Shown: one piece after another, positions 1-6,346 of the stretch | How the letters are laid out: each line of letters begins with the position of its first letter | Position numbering within the stretch: position 1 is the first letter of the stretch | NCBI GenBank assembly: GCA_964346955.1 | Contig: CAYFWT010000004.1 | Coordinates: 1-13,553, forward strand | Length of the DNA stretch: 13,553 nt | Source of the DNA: CAYFWT01 sp964346955 | Lineage (GTDB): Bacteria > Patescibacteriota > Minisyncoccia > Portnoybacterales > UBA2143 | Direction of reading: 5' to 3' | Notes under the pieces: model-generated | What the model was told of the DNA's origin: nothing | What the model saw: the letters and a program-made list of their open reading frames with translations, nothing else | The model's database searches: none | Made by a program: the position numbers and the translations under genes

Positions 1-299
1 ATAAAACGAGAGATAAATCGTTCTCCTTTTGGAAAATAAGAAGAGAAGAAAATAAAAGTCAAGGGGATAAATAATGCTACAGCATATAATATATGAACCC
101 AGAATAATGCCTCCTCCGCAATTAAAGCCATTCTAAATAAAATCATTGATGAAGACCAACCAACAAGTGACAAAACGAAAATCGCAAATAAAATATTAAC
201 CAAGCTTTTCCTGTTTCTAAAAAATATAAAGATTCCTAAAATTAAATTTATTACAGCGGCTAATAGAATAATTAAATTTATAGGATCGAAATTAAACAT
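1..299 (-). CDS. Partial membrane protein, N-terminus of a probable 7TM-type sensor (histidine kinase family N-terminal domain)
   Basis: An open frame starts at ATG 299-297 and stays open for 99 complete codons to the window edge, so the 3' end is missing. The visible part is very hydrophobic, with three likely membrane segments at about residues 6-27, 33-55 and 65-88. A basic turn (RNRKS, residues 28-32) follows the first segment, and the motif NILFAIFVLSLVGWS lies in the second. This pattern, with the later ALFWVHILYAVALFIP stretch, resembles from memory the N-terminal seven-helix input domain of some bacterial histidine kinases and diguanylate cyclases; the output domain is not visible. 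The start overlaps the end of the upstream reductase-like gene by 8 bases (ATGTTTAA), which suggests translational coupling. It could instead be another polytopic membrane protein. The frame is certain, the family only moderately so. Confidence 0.6.
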   Translation of the reverse strand, partial: MFNFDPINLIILLAAVINLILGIFIFFRNRKSLVNILFAIFVLSLVGWSSSMILFRMALIAEEALFWVHILYAVALFIPLTFIFFSSYFPKGERFISRF

Positions 300-1446
300 T
301 ATTCTTAATAATATTTTTAATCCTTTCTATATCTTGGGAAGTATAACATTTACCAAAATTTTGGAAATTTCCTCGCTTAAACCCTAAGGATTCAGCTATT
401 TTATTTATCTTTGTAACTCTCCTAAGATTAGTGTACCCTATATTATAATTTCCCTCCCAATAAACCGCTGCCAAACACACTGCTTCCCCTAGGCAAGCGT
501 AACTATCTTCTTTATTTGCTAATCCTAAATTAAAATTAGAAAAAATACTCGGAGTATTTATTACCCCTCCGTCAATCACAAGCACATCTTGCCTTTCCTC
601 AATTAATTCTTGGCTAATGTCAGAAGGCTGGGCATCATCAATTACAACTGCTCCCGACTTTAAATCACCAGAGCGGATTAAAGTCTCGGGGGCATTAGTA
701 GCGGCTATTACTAAATCTGAATTTCTTATATCATTAATTTTATGCGAGACTAAAATCTCTATTTTTGAATTTATCTTATTTAAACTTCTAATGAGCCGTC
801 TTAGTGCTGGGTTCTTCCTTTCTAAATCAACTAAAAGTATCCTATTTATTCCACTACTAGCTAAAAGACGAGTGCATGTAGAGCCAATCGAACCCGCTGC
901 TCCAACAATAGCCACAGAAATATCTTCTTTTTTTAATTCCATAAGCCTGATAAGAGCTAAGGCGTTTAGGATTATCGAAGACGCAGTCAAAGCATGGCCT
1001 GTGGTTATTCCAGTCTTTACTCTATCAATAAGAAATAATCCACCGCCACTAACAGAAGAGTTCAGTGCGCCTAATCCGACGATTTTAACCCCTAACTTCT
1101 CGGCTAATTGGCAGGCTTGGATAATGCGGCGGAGAGCTAGCTTTCTATTCTCGAGCATCTGATGGGCGGTCATGGGAACGCCAATAATATAACCTGGCAC
1201 TTCTTTACCATCTTTTAGAGACTTTAAGCCAGTCACTTTTGAAATGACAATTGGCCAAGAGCGCTTACACCAAAATTCTACCAATTTTTGAGGTAATTTT
1301 CTAGCAAAGGGAAATTTGCGGTAAACATCGTTTAAATCCCGTGAATGGACCAAAAAAGCAAACCGGTAGTTGCGGTGAAGAGGGAAAGGAAATAAACGAA
1401 GAAAAAGGTCACTCAGGACCTTCAGAATGAGAAGGAGTGACTTCAT
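292..1446 (-). CDS. Long-chain acyl-ACP reductase-like NAD(P)-binding protein (cyanobacterial AAR-like)
   Basis: The 384-residue protein carries a Rossmann nucleotide-binding motif, GAAGSIGS (residues 182-189), followed by LLVDLER, typical of NAD(P)-dependent dehydrogenases. The overall pattern matches cyanobacterial long-chain acyl-ACP reductase as I remember it: an N-terminal FAFLVHSRDL block (29-38), EFWC (57-60), VTG (71-73), TTGHALTA (148-155), and YACLGEA (316-322). C318 aligns with the family's acyl-accepting cysteine. That family reduces fatty acyl-ACP to fatty aldehyde using NADPH. The protein is longer than the roughly 340-residue cyanobacterial enzymes, with about 25 extra N-terminal residues that are hydrophobic and basic and could associate with membrane. 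It lies 12 bases after a PlsC-like acyltransferase gene, which also points to acyl-chain chemistry. No aldehyde deformylating oxygenase gene is in the window. Generic annotation might label it shikimate/quinate dehydrogenase-like. No Shine-Dalgarno precedes the ATG. The reaction is inferred. Confidence 0.72.
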   Translation of the reverse strand: MKSLLLILKVLSDLFLRLFPFPLHRNYRFAFLVHSRDLNDVYRKFPFARKLPQKLVEFWCKRSWPIVISKVTGLKSLKDGKEVPGYIIGVPMTAHQMLENRKLALRRIIQACQLAEKLGVKIVGLGALNSSVSGGGLFLIDRVKTGITTGHALTASSIILNALALIRLMELKKEDISVAIVGAAGSIGSTCTRLLASSGINRILLVDLERKNPALRRLIRSLNKINSKIEILVSHKINDIRNSDLVIAATNAPETLIRSGDLKSGAVVIDDAQPSDISQELIEERQDVLVIDGGVINTPSIFSNFNLGLANKEDSYACLGEAVCLAAVYWEGNYNIGYTNLRRVTKINKIAESLGFKRGNFQNFGKCYTSQDIERIKNIIKNNV

Positions 1447-1458
1447 GGTTTTTGGCCA

Positions 1459-2100
1459 TTAAAATAATTGGCTAATCTCCTTCATAATAATCTCTGTTCC
1501 TTGGACGAAATCAGTTTTAGTATAATTCCCTTTTTTATTGAATTTTTCTACTAAAGAAAAAGGGTGGCCAATGGAAATTTTAATTTTTTTCTTTCTTAAA
1601 AAAAATTTGACCGTATTTCCTGGATAAGGATCAGAAATGGCAATAGGAAGAATTGATGCTTGGGTAGTTAAGGCCAAAGCAGCTGCCCCTACTTTACCTT
1701 GATGAATATCAAAGCCCTGAAATCTTTTACCCTGGGGGAATATCAGAATAGCTCCTCCTTCTTGAATAATTTGGCGAGGGATTTTAAGAGAGGTCTCCAA
1801 ACCCTGACCAGCATAAGTGGGAAAGCATCCCCAGAGCTCAAGAAAAATTCTTAAGGGGCTGTTCATCAATCCATCAGCGGCCATAAAACGAAGAGGATGA
1901 ATTTTAGAAGAAAGAGGAAAACTAAGTCCAATTAAAAAAGCATCATAAAGATTAAGATGATTAGAGGCTAAAATAATTGGCTTTTTTAAAGATAAATCTG
2001 GTGGATAAATGACTTGGAAATTAATAAAAAATTTAAAAAACGGCCAAATGAAAAACCAGGTTGCTTTATAAAAACCTCGGGAAATTGATTGTTTAGCCAT
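1459..2100 (-). CDS. PlsC-like 1-acyl-glycerol-3-phosphate / lysophospholipid acyltransferase
   Basis: This 213-residue protein has the acyltransferase motif I, NHLNLYD, in which H48 and D53 form the catalytic HX4D pair. Motif III reads IFPQGKR (120-126), and a motif IV-like segment ILPIAI lies at 150-155. The N-terminal 30 residues are aromatic and hydrophobic, as expected for a membrane-associated enzyme. PlsC-family proteins move an acyl chain from acyl-ACP or acyl-CoA onto a lysolipid acceptor, usually lysophosphatidic acid, at the inner face of the membrane. Motif III has Q123 where most family members have Glu (FPEG), so the acceptor may differ. Length is normal for a minimal PlsC. A promoter overlaps the end of the preceding tgt gene, and the start codon lies about where transcription would begin. 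The acyl reductase-like gene follows after 12 bases, probably in the same transcript. Confidence 0.85.
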   Translation of the reverse strand: MAKQSISRGFYKATWFFIWPFFKFFINFQVIYPPDLSLKKPIILASNHLNLYDAFLIGLSFPLSSKIHPLRFMAADGLMNSPLRIFLELWGCFPTYAGQGLETSLKIPRQIIQEGGAILIFPQGKRFQGFDIHQGKVGAAALALTTQASILPIAISDPYPGNTVKFFLRKKKIKISIGHPFSLVEKFNKKGNYTKTDFVQGTEIIMKEISQLF

Positions 2101-2108
2101 GTAAATTT

Positions 2109-2137
2109 ATTATATCACTTCCCATCTCATCTTCCAA
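2109..2137 (-). promoter_or_regulatory. Sigma70-type promoter for the plsC-like gene, probably leaderless
   Basis: On the minus strand a -35-like TTGGAA (2137-2132) is followed after 17 bases by a perfect TATAAT (2114-2109). TG one base upstream makes an extended -10 (TGATATAAT). The ATG at 2100-2098 begins 8 bases after the -10, so transcription would start at or next to the start codon and the mRNA would be leaderless. No Shine-Dalgarno is present, which fits. The -35 lies inside the last codons of tgt. Confidence 0.6.
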
Positions 2138-3290
2138 TTTCTCTCCTGTCTTCTTTAATATCTTCTCTGATTTTTTTCATGAACTGGGAAATAAACCAAA
2201 GATTGTGGAAAGTGGCCAAGCGAGGGCTGAGGATTTCTTTGGCTTTAAAAAGATGGTGGAGATAGGCGCGGCTAAAATTCTGACAAGTATCGCAGGAACA
2301 ATTTTCCATAATTGGCTTTTTATCAGTTCGGTAAGAAGACTTTGAAATGTTCAATTCTCCTTGAGAAGTTAAGAAAGTACCGTGACGAGCTAAACGAGTG
2401 GGATAGACACAATCAAAAAGATCGACTCCTCTTTTGATGGCTTCTTTTAGGTCGTCTAAATAACCAATGCCTAATAAGTGGCGAGGTTTATCAGAAGGTA
2501 AATACGGCATGACCCAATCGAGGGTCTTTTTCATTTCTTTTCGGCCGAATGAGCCACCAATGCCAAAGCCGTCAAAGGGCAAATCTCCAATAAAGCGAGC
2601 GCTGACTTCTCTTAGGTCGCGGAAAGGACCGCCTTGGGCAATACCAAAAAGGGCCTGTTCTTTTTTCTTTTTGGCTTTTAAGCTTCTTCCGGCCCAGCGA
2701 TGGGTTCTGGCCATAGCGCTTTTGGTATATTGATGACTAGCTAAAGGGGAGGTACATTCATCAAAAGCAAAAATAATGTCAGCTCCTAGGCCTTGTTGAA
2801 TCTGAATAGATTTTTCAGGAGTAAACTGATGGAGAGAACCATCCAGGTGAGAAGTGAAAGTTACTCCTTCTTCATCAATTTTAACTAATTTAGCCGATTG
2901 AGTTTTTGACTCTTTCTGATTAAAGTTTGAATCTCTTTGTCTGTCTTCTTTTAAAACCTTGCCCACTTTGTGTTCGAGGGCAAATCCTAAACTGAAAACC
3001 TGAAAACCACCACTATCAGTGACAATTGGCCCAGGCCAATTCATAAATTGGTGCAAACCACCAAGTCTTTTGATAGTTTGATGACCTGGCTGGAGGTAAA
3101 GGTGGTAGGTATTGCTAAGAATAGCTTCGAAGCCTATTTTTTTAAGCTCTCTGGGAGTTAAACTTTTGACCGTAGCTTGGGTAGCCACAGGTAAAAAAGC
3201 CGGCGTATGAATTCGGCCGTGCAAGGTGTTAATTAGCCCCAAACGAGCCGCTGATTTTGAATGTTTTTTGATGACTTTGAAAAAGGGCAT
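2127..3290 (-). CDS. tgt: tRNA-guanine transglycosylase (queuine tRNA-ribosyltransferase)
   Basis: This enzyme swaps guanine-34 of GUN-anticodon tRNAs for preQ1 or queuine. From the chosen ATG the protein is 387 residues. TDSGGFQ (91-97) holds the substrate-binding Asp92, FDE (176-178) lies in the base pocket, GIAQGG is at 216-221, and FDCVYPTR (292-299) supplies the nucleophile Asp293. Cys331, Cys333, Cys336 and His362 form the structural zinc site with the usual C-X-C-X2-C-X25-H spacing. An in-frame start 25 codons upstream (3365) would overlap the SpoU gene. The family-like N-terminus (FFKV...GLINTLHGRIHTPAF) supports the internal ATG at 3290, 7 bases after the SpoU stop. About 30 mostly charged residues (roughly 104-134) are inserted between the catalytic loop and KIDEEGVTF. 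No queuosine biosynthesis genes are nearby, so preQ1 or queuine would come from elsewhere. Confidence 0.96.
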   Translation of the reverse strand: MPFFKVIKKHSKSAARLGLINTLHGRIHTPAFLPVATQATVKSLTPRELKKIGFEAILSNTYHLYLQPGHQTIKRLGGLHQFMNWPGPIVTDSGGFQVFSLGFALEHKVGKVLKEDRQRDSNFNQKESKTQSAKLVKIDEEGVTFTSHLDGSLHQFTPEKSIQIQQGLGADIIFAFDECTSPLASHQYTKSAMARTHRWAGRSLKAKKKKEQALFGIAQGGPFRDLREVSARFIGDLPFDGFGIGGSFGRKEMKKTLDWVMPYLPSDKPRHLLGIGYLDDLKEAIKRGVDLFDCVYPTRLARHGTFLTSQGELNISKSSYRTDKKPIMENCSCDTCQNFSRAYLHHLFKAKEILSPRLATFHNLWFISQFMKKIREDIKEDRREIGR

Positions 3291-3297
3291 ATTTTCT

Positions 3298-3783
3298 TCA
3301 AAGGCGTGCCTTAATCCGCCATTGGTTAATCCAATAGCCGGCGATGCCAAAGGCGACTGCCGCATTCAAAGATTCTTTCTGGCCAAACATAGGTAAATAA
3401 ATAACCTGGTCAGCTCTTTTTAAAATAGAAGAAGAAACTCCTTTGATTTCGTTGCCGACTACTAAAGCCAAAGGGAATTTGGGTTTAAATTGAGTATAAA
3501 CTAGACCTTTTTTGGCTTGTTCTAAGACGACTATCAAAACTTTCTCTTGTTGCAATTTTTCCACTATTCGCCAAATTTGCCAATGATGCTCCCAGGGGAT
3601 ATTTTTTTCTGCTCCCAAAGCTGTCTTAGAAATTTTTGGCTGGGGTGGCTGACCACAAATGCCACCGAGAAATATTTTATTAACCCCTAAGGCATCGGCC
3701 GTTCGAAAGATTGAACCAATATTTTCTAAGCTGCGAATATTATCGCAGATAACATAAAAAGGTAATTTTTTGTTTATTTTCAT
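3298..3783 (-). CDS. SpoU/TrmH-family RNA 2'-O-methyltransferase
   Basis: The 161-residue protein has the three signature motifs of the SpoU branch of the SPOUT knot fold. Motif 1 is NIRSLENIGSIFRTAD (15-30) with the conserved Asn and Arg, motif 2 is VVGNEIKGV (108-116), and motif 3 is LPMFGQKESLNAAVA (130-144). These enzymes use S-adenosylmethionine to methylate ribose 2'-OH in tRNA or rRNA, working as dimers with the knot forming the cofactor site. There is no N-terminal L30e-like substrate-binding domain, so the protein is only the catalytic core, like TrmL and TrmH. The target nucleotide cannot be read from the sequence. It lies 7 bases upstream of tgt, so two RNA-modification genes are probably co-transcribed. 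A strong terminator lies between it and the preceding gene, so it needs its own promoter, but I see no convincing one. Confidence 0.93.
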   Translation of the reverse strand: MKINKKLPFYVICDNIRSLENIGSIFRTADALGVNKIFLGGICGQPPQPKISKTALGAEKNIPWEHHWQIWRIVEKLQQEKVLIVVLEQAKKGLVYTQFKPKFPLALVVGNEIKGVSSSILKRADQVIYLPMFGQKESLNAAVAFGIAGYWINQWRIKARL

Positions 3784-3825
3784 GAAATGTATTCAAAAGA
3801 GACCTTTTAATTCTATATTAACAAG

Positions 3826-3859
3826 AAAAAAAGGCTGTTGGCTAGACTAACCAACAGCC
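3826..3859 (-). terminator. Rho-independent terminator of the 101-residue orphan gene
   Basis: Reading the minus strand, GGCTGTTGG (3859-3851) pairs perfectly with CCAACAGCC (3841-3833) around a 9-base loop. Seven T residues (3832-3826) follow directly. This is a standard intrinsic terminator, 15 bases past the stop of the small gene, and it isolates that gene from the SpoU-tgt pair. Confidence 0.93.
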
Positions 3860-3874
3860 GCCTAAGGGCAAAAT

Positions 3875-4180
3875 TTAATAGTCATTTCCTAGCACCCGAC
3901 GATGGCGATACTCGGCCTTGGCGGCGCTTCGCATCATCTTCTCGGTAACCACTGATTCGCCTTCTAATAATTCTTGGCGAGCCAACCTAGCAGCGGAATT
4001 GAATAAATGGCGAGGTATCCATATTGCGCCGGAGTTAGCAATTCTGTTTTTATCATCTCTAGTAACACTTATCTTACGAACTTTACCATCGTTCTCGGCA
4101 AAAACAATCTTGAAGGGGCCAATTGCTATCTCTACTCGACCATTAGCTCGATCTACATAAGAAACTTCTATTTTAGCCAT
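3875..4180 (-). CDS. Small uncharacterised protein, 101 residues, own promoter and terminator
   Basis: I do not recognise this protein. The N-terminal half looks beta-rich (AKIEVSYVD, GRVEIAIGPFKIVFAEN, VRKISVTRDD). The C-terminal half looks helical and basic (LFNSAARLARQELLEG, MMRSAAKAEYRHRRVLG), with an Ala/Arg-rich character that could suit nucleic-acid or ribosome contact; that is speculation. No signal peptide or membrane segment is visible, so it should be cytoplasmic. An in-frame ATG two codons upstream (4186) abuts the ribosome-binding site with no spacing. The ATG at 4180 has a perfect AAGGAGG at 6 bases and is preferred. It is a one-gene transcription unit with a near-consensus promoter and a strong terminator, the best expression signals in the window. 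Its bases look somewhat less AT-rich than its neighbours. Confidence 0.85.
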   Translation of the reverse strand: MAKIEVSYVDRANGRVEIAIGPFKIVFAENDGKVRKISVTRDDKNRIANSGAIWIPRHLFNSAARLARQELLEGESVVTEKMMRSAAKAEYRHRRVLGNDY

Positions 4181-4186
4181 CCTCAT

Positions 4187-4193
4187 CCTCCTT
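4187..4193 (-). promoter_or_regulatory. Perfect Shine-Dalgarno that decides the start of the small gene
   Basis: The minus strand reads AAGGAGG, then ATGAGG, then ATG. The 6-base spacing selects the second ATG (4180) and makes the first (4186) too close to use. Most other genes here have no recognisable Shine-Dalgarno, so this one stands out. Confidence 0.88.
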
Positions 4194-4245
4194 CTCTAAA
4201 AGATTTATTAAAAATGCTAAAATCAATTTATTTAAGCTTGTCAAT

Positions 4246-4274
4246 ATAGTAACAAATTATTGTGTATTTGTCAA
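4246..4274 (-). promoter_or_regulatory. Near-consensus sigma70 promoter of the small orphan gene
   Basis: On the minus strand a perfect -35 TTGACA (4274-4269) is followed after exactly 17 bases by TACTAT (4251-4246, 5 of 6). The predicted transcript start is near 4239, leaving a leader of about 60 bases. The promoter begins 7 bases after the stop of the upstream hydrolase gene. A second TTGACA lies at 4244-4239 but has only weak -10 candidates downstream. Confidence 0.88.
4252..4271. promoter_or_regulatory. Possible operator: inverted repeat between -35 and -10
   Basis: The plus strand reads ACAAAT, eight bases, ATTTGT, so two perfect 6-base arms span the spacer of the orphan-gene promoter and touch both hexamers. 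A dimeric repressor could bind here and block RNA polymerase. In AT-rich DNA a 6-base inverted repeat can arise by chance. Confidence 0.25.
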
Positions 4275-4280
4275 GGATGA

Positions 4281-5309
4281 CTAATAGCTCCAGAGTTTTT
4301 TAGCCTCCGCCCACATAGCATTGTTCCCCCGAGCTTTTTTCTGATACCACCATTCGACTCCCCATAAATAGGCTTCGTCAAGACCAGTTTTTTTAGTATA
4401 ACTAATGATATCTTTAAATTTATTTAAACTCATTGACTTAGCTTGTTCGTTAACACTTATCTCATAAAGTGCTCTTCTTGACCAAGGCTCGGCCTGTAAT
4501 TCAACAATAATCACCTTTTCTACGCCAGTAAGCCACTTAACTAAATTAGCTCTTCTGTAGTAAAAAATTGGCTGAATAGGGTATTTGAAATAACCAATTC
4601 TTTTGGCCCAAACAATGCGATAAAGAGTGGTTCCTAAAATATCAGCTCGCAAGGCTGGCTGAGTCCAAATACTTAATTCTCCGCTGGCGGTAACAATAAT
4701 TGGCCGGCTAATCTTAAAATCTAACTGCCGAACTAAAGAAATTTCTTTATCTAAGAATTGCTTATCTAATTTAGGGCATTCGCCAAAGCCTTTCAAAAAT
4801 GGCTCGTTTTCCACTTGCCAGGCCTTAATCGTCTCATTCTCTTTATAATGATTGACCACCTCAGTTAACATTGATAAAACCCTTTCTTGCTGTTCTGATT
4901 CGCTTAAATAGTTTGCCCAATCTGGGACATGACACTCTGGCCAGCGAGGCAATTTGCGGCCAACAGCTAAAGTAACTTCGGCTCCTCTTCTGGTAGCTTC
5001 TGAAATCTGCCAATCTAAATCAGCAAACGAATATTCTCCCCGGCGGGGTTCAATCATTGGCCAATAAGCAACCAGACGTAATTTTCTTACTCCTAAATCA
5101 TCAAGGATAGCTAAATAAACTTCCCGCCAGTCAAGCCCCATTTCTTCGGCAAAGAGTTGACTAAAAGTAACTCCAAAAGTAACTTCGGGTGGCGACTTGA
5201 CTTGGCCAGTCATTAGATAAATCAAAAAACCGACTAAGCAAATAATAAATAGGGAAATAAGTAAGCCGAAAACACGCCAAAGATTTAAAGTGTCACGAAA
5301 GAAGGCCAT
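4281..5309 (-). CDS. Membrane-anchored clan GH-A-like glycoside hydrolase
   Basis: The 342-residue protein begins with a short basic stretch and one membrane helix (about 12-33), followed by a probable extracellular TIM-barrel domain. Several features resemble clan GH-A glycosidases. VRKLRLVAYWPMIEPRRGEY (74-93) is typical of an early strand with its bend. AWQVENEP (163-170) places E169 as likely acid/base at the end of strand 4. VIIVELQAEPW (266-276) near strand 7 offers E270 (or E274) as nucleophile. I cannot place it in one GH family; GH5, GH39 and GH42 are the closest in pattern. With the anchor it would act on glycans outside the cell, perhaps on a host or neighbour surface. It lies 97 bases after the transporter gene and may have its own extended -10 promoter. 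Fold confidence is good; the substrate is unknown. Confidence 0.75.
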   Translation of the reverse strand: MAFFRDTLNLWRVFGLLISLFIICLVGFLIYLMTGQVKSPPEVTFGVTFSQLFAEEMGLDWREVYLAILDDLGVRKLRLVAYWPMIEPRRGEYSFADLDWQISEATRRGAEVTLAVGRKLPRWPECHVPDWANYLSESEQQERVLSMLTEVVNHYKENETIKAWQVENEPFLKGFGECPKLDKQFLDKEISLVRQLDFKISRPIIVTASGELSIWTQPALRADILGTTLYRIVWAKRIGYFKYPIQPIFYYRRANLVKWLTGVEKVIIVELQAEPWSRRALYEISVNEQAKSMSLNKFKDIISYTKKTGLDEAYLWGVEWWYQKKARGNNAMWAEAKKLWSY

Positions 5310-5323
5310 AATCTATGCCTTGA

Positions 5324-5332
5324 ATTATATCA
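5324..5332 (-). promoter_or_regulatory. Extended -10 promoter upstream of the membrane-anchored hydrolase
   Basis: The minus strand reads TGATATAAT, a TG-N-TATAAT extended -10 with a perfect hexamer, 15 bases before the ATG at 5309. No good -35 is present, which extended -10 promoters can tolerate. The same 9-mer precedes the plsC-like gene. The predicted start would leave a leader under 10 bases. Confidence 0.42.
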
Positions 5333-5406
5333 TAAACTATCTCAAAAATATATAATATCTTAATTGGTGATTATTAGAGGTAAAATTAACCACTGATTAG
5401 CTGATT

Positions 5407-6318
5407 CTAAAAGGCCAAAATACTTAGGCCAAAACCAATAAACAAAATAGCGATTATTTTTTGGACAATAACTTCTCGGCTAATCTGTTCTCTTAGAATT
5501 TGGGGGAATTTTATAGAAAGAATAATGGCTATGGCTAAAAGAAAAATATATTGAACCCCCTGAAAGGCATTAACTAAAATGACACTACCTAAATAAATAG
5601 CATAATTAAGTAAAATAAAAGCTATAGCAGCTAATCCTTTGTTAGAAAGAAATAAGCCCACGGTTTTAATTTTAATTGTTTTAGTTGTCTCTAAGATTAT
5701 CTGGCGATTTCTTGGCCAGAGGAATAATAAAATTCCCATCAAAAAGCCACCCATTCTAATCCAAATAAAGCCACTGATAAAGGGTTGATAAGTAAAAATA
5801 AATTTAGTTAGAACAAAGGAACTGGCAAAAAATAAAGCGGCTAAAATAGCTACGGTCAATCTCTTAGTCAAGGAGGCCCTAGATATCTCCCAACTTGGTC
5901 TGGATTTTTTAGGCCATAACATTATCATCCCTCCAATAACTAAGAGGAAAAAGGCAATTAACTGTTTCGGGGTTAGTCTTTCTCCTAAAAATGAATAAGT
6001 TAAAATTAAAGTAAAAATAGGCACCGCCCCACCAATCACCGGAATAATCTTTGAGATTCTGCCCATTTGAATTGCTTTGTAAAGAAACAAAACAGCCAAA
6101 GTAAATAAAGCACCGGCCATAAAACTGATGAGGACCTGGACAGAGGAAGGTATTACGAAACCAAACGGAATTAAAACTAAAACAAAAATTTGCAAAAGGC
6201 CAGTATAAAAAGCATAACCAATCGGATTAAGTAAAGTTTTAGACAGCAGAATTTTATCAGTAATAAAAACAAGGGCAAAAAGAAAATGGGCAATAATGGC
6301 AATAAGAAACCAGGTCAT
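5407..6318 (-). CDS. EamA/DMT-superfamily transporter, about 10 membrane helices
   Basis: The 303-residue protein is almost wholly hydrophobic and falls into two repeats of about five helices, residues 1-135 and 153-303, joined by a basic loop (PKKSRPSWEISR, 136-147). The first repeat ends in the usual EamA signature: YKAIQMGRISKIIPVI (80-95), the VPIFTLI segment, then FLGERLTPKQ (110-119) before a final helix. The family includes inner-membrane exporters of amino acids and metabolites and some sugar-phosphate carriers; substrate and direction cannot be deduced. It sits between the GH1 gene (28-base, very AT-rich gap) and the anchored hydrolase gene, so uptake or export linked to glycan breakdown is possible. 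No Shine-Dalgarno is visible. Length and topology are normal for the family. Confidence 0.87.
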   Translation of the reverse strand: MTWFLIAIIAHFLFALVFITDKILLSKTLLNPIGYAFYTGLLQIFVLVLIPFGFVIPSSVQVLISFMAGALFTLAVLFLYKAIQMGRISKIIPVIGGAVPIFTLILTYSFLGERLTPKQLIAFFLLVIGGMIMLWPKKSRPSWEISRASLTKRLTVAILAALFFASSFVLTKFIFTYQPFISGFIWIRMGGFLMGILLFLWPRNRQIILETTKTIKIKTVGLFLSNKGLAAIAFILLNYAIYLGSVILVNAFQGVQYIFLLAIAIILSIKFPQILREQISREVIVQKIIAILFIGFGLSILAF

Positions 6319-6346
6319 AGTTTAAAAATTTTTAATTTTATAATTT

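Noticed and set aside
617..1162. Plus-strand open frame of 181 codons inside the acyl-reductase-like gene
   Set aside because: It lies wholly opposite a well-supported coding gene, has low-complexity Ser/Ile/Leu content and no family motifs. The other plus-strand frames (for example 2467-2733, 3918-4249, 8524-8835, 12856-13239) fail for the same reason.
3291..3365. Extended tgt N-terminus starting at 3365
   Set aside because: It would overlap the SpoU gene by 68 bases, and the extra 25 residues do not look like any Tgt N-terminus; the ATG at 3290 fits the family.
3784..3825. Promoter for the SpoU-tgt pair
   Set aside because: A TAGAAT -10-like hexamer exists, but there is no -35 at a sensible spacing; one must exist somewhere because of the terminator, but I cannot place it.
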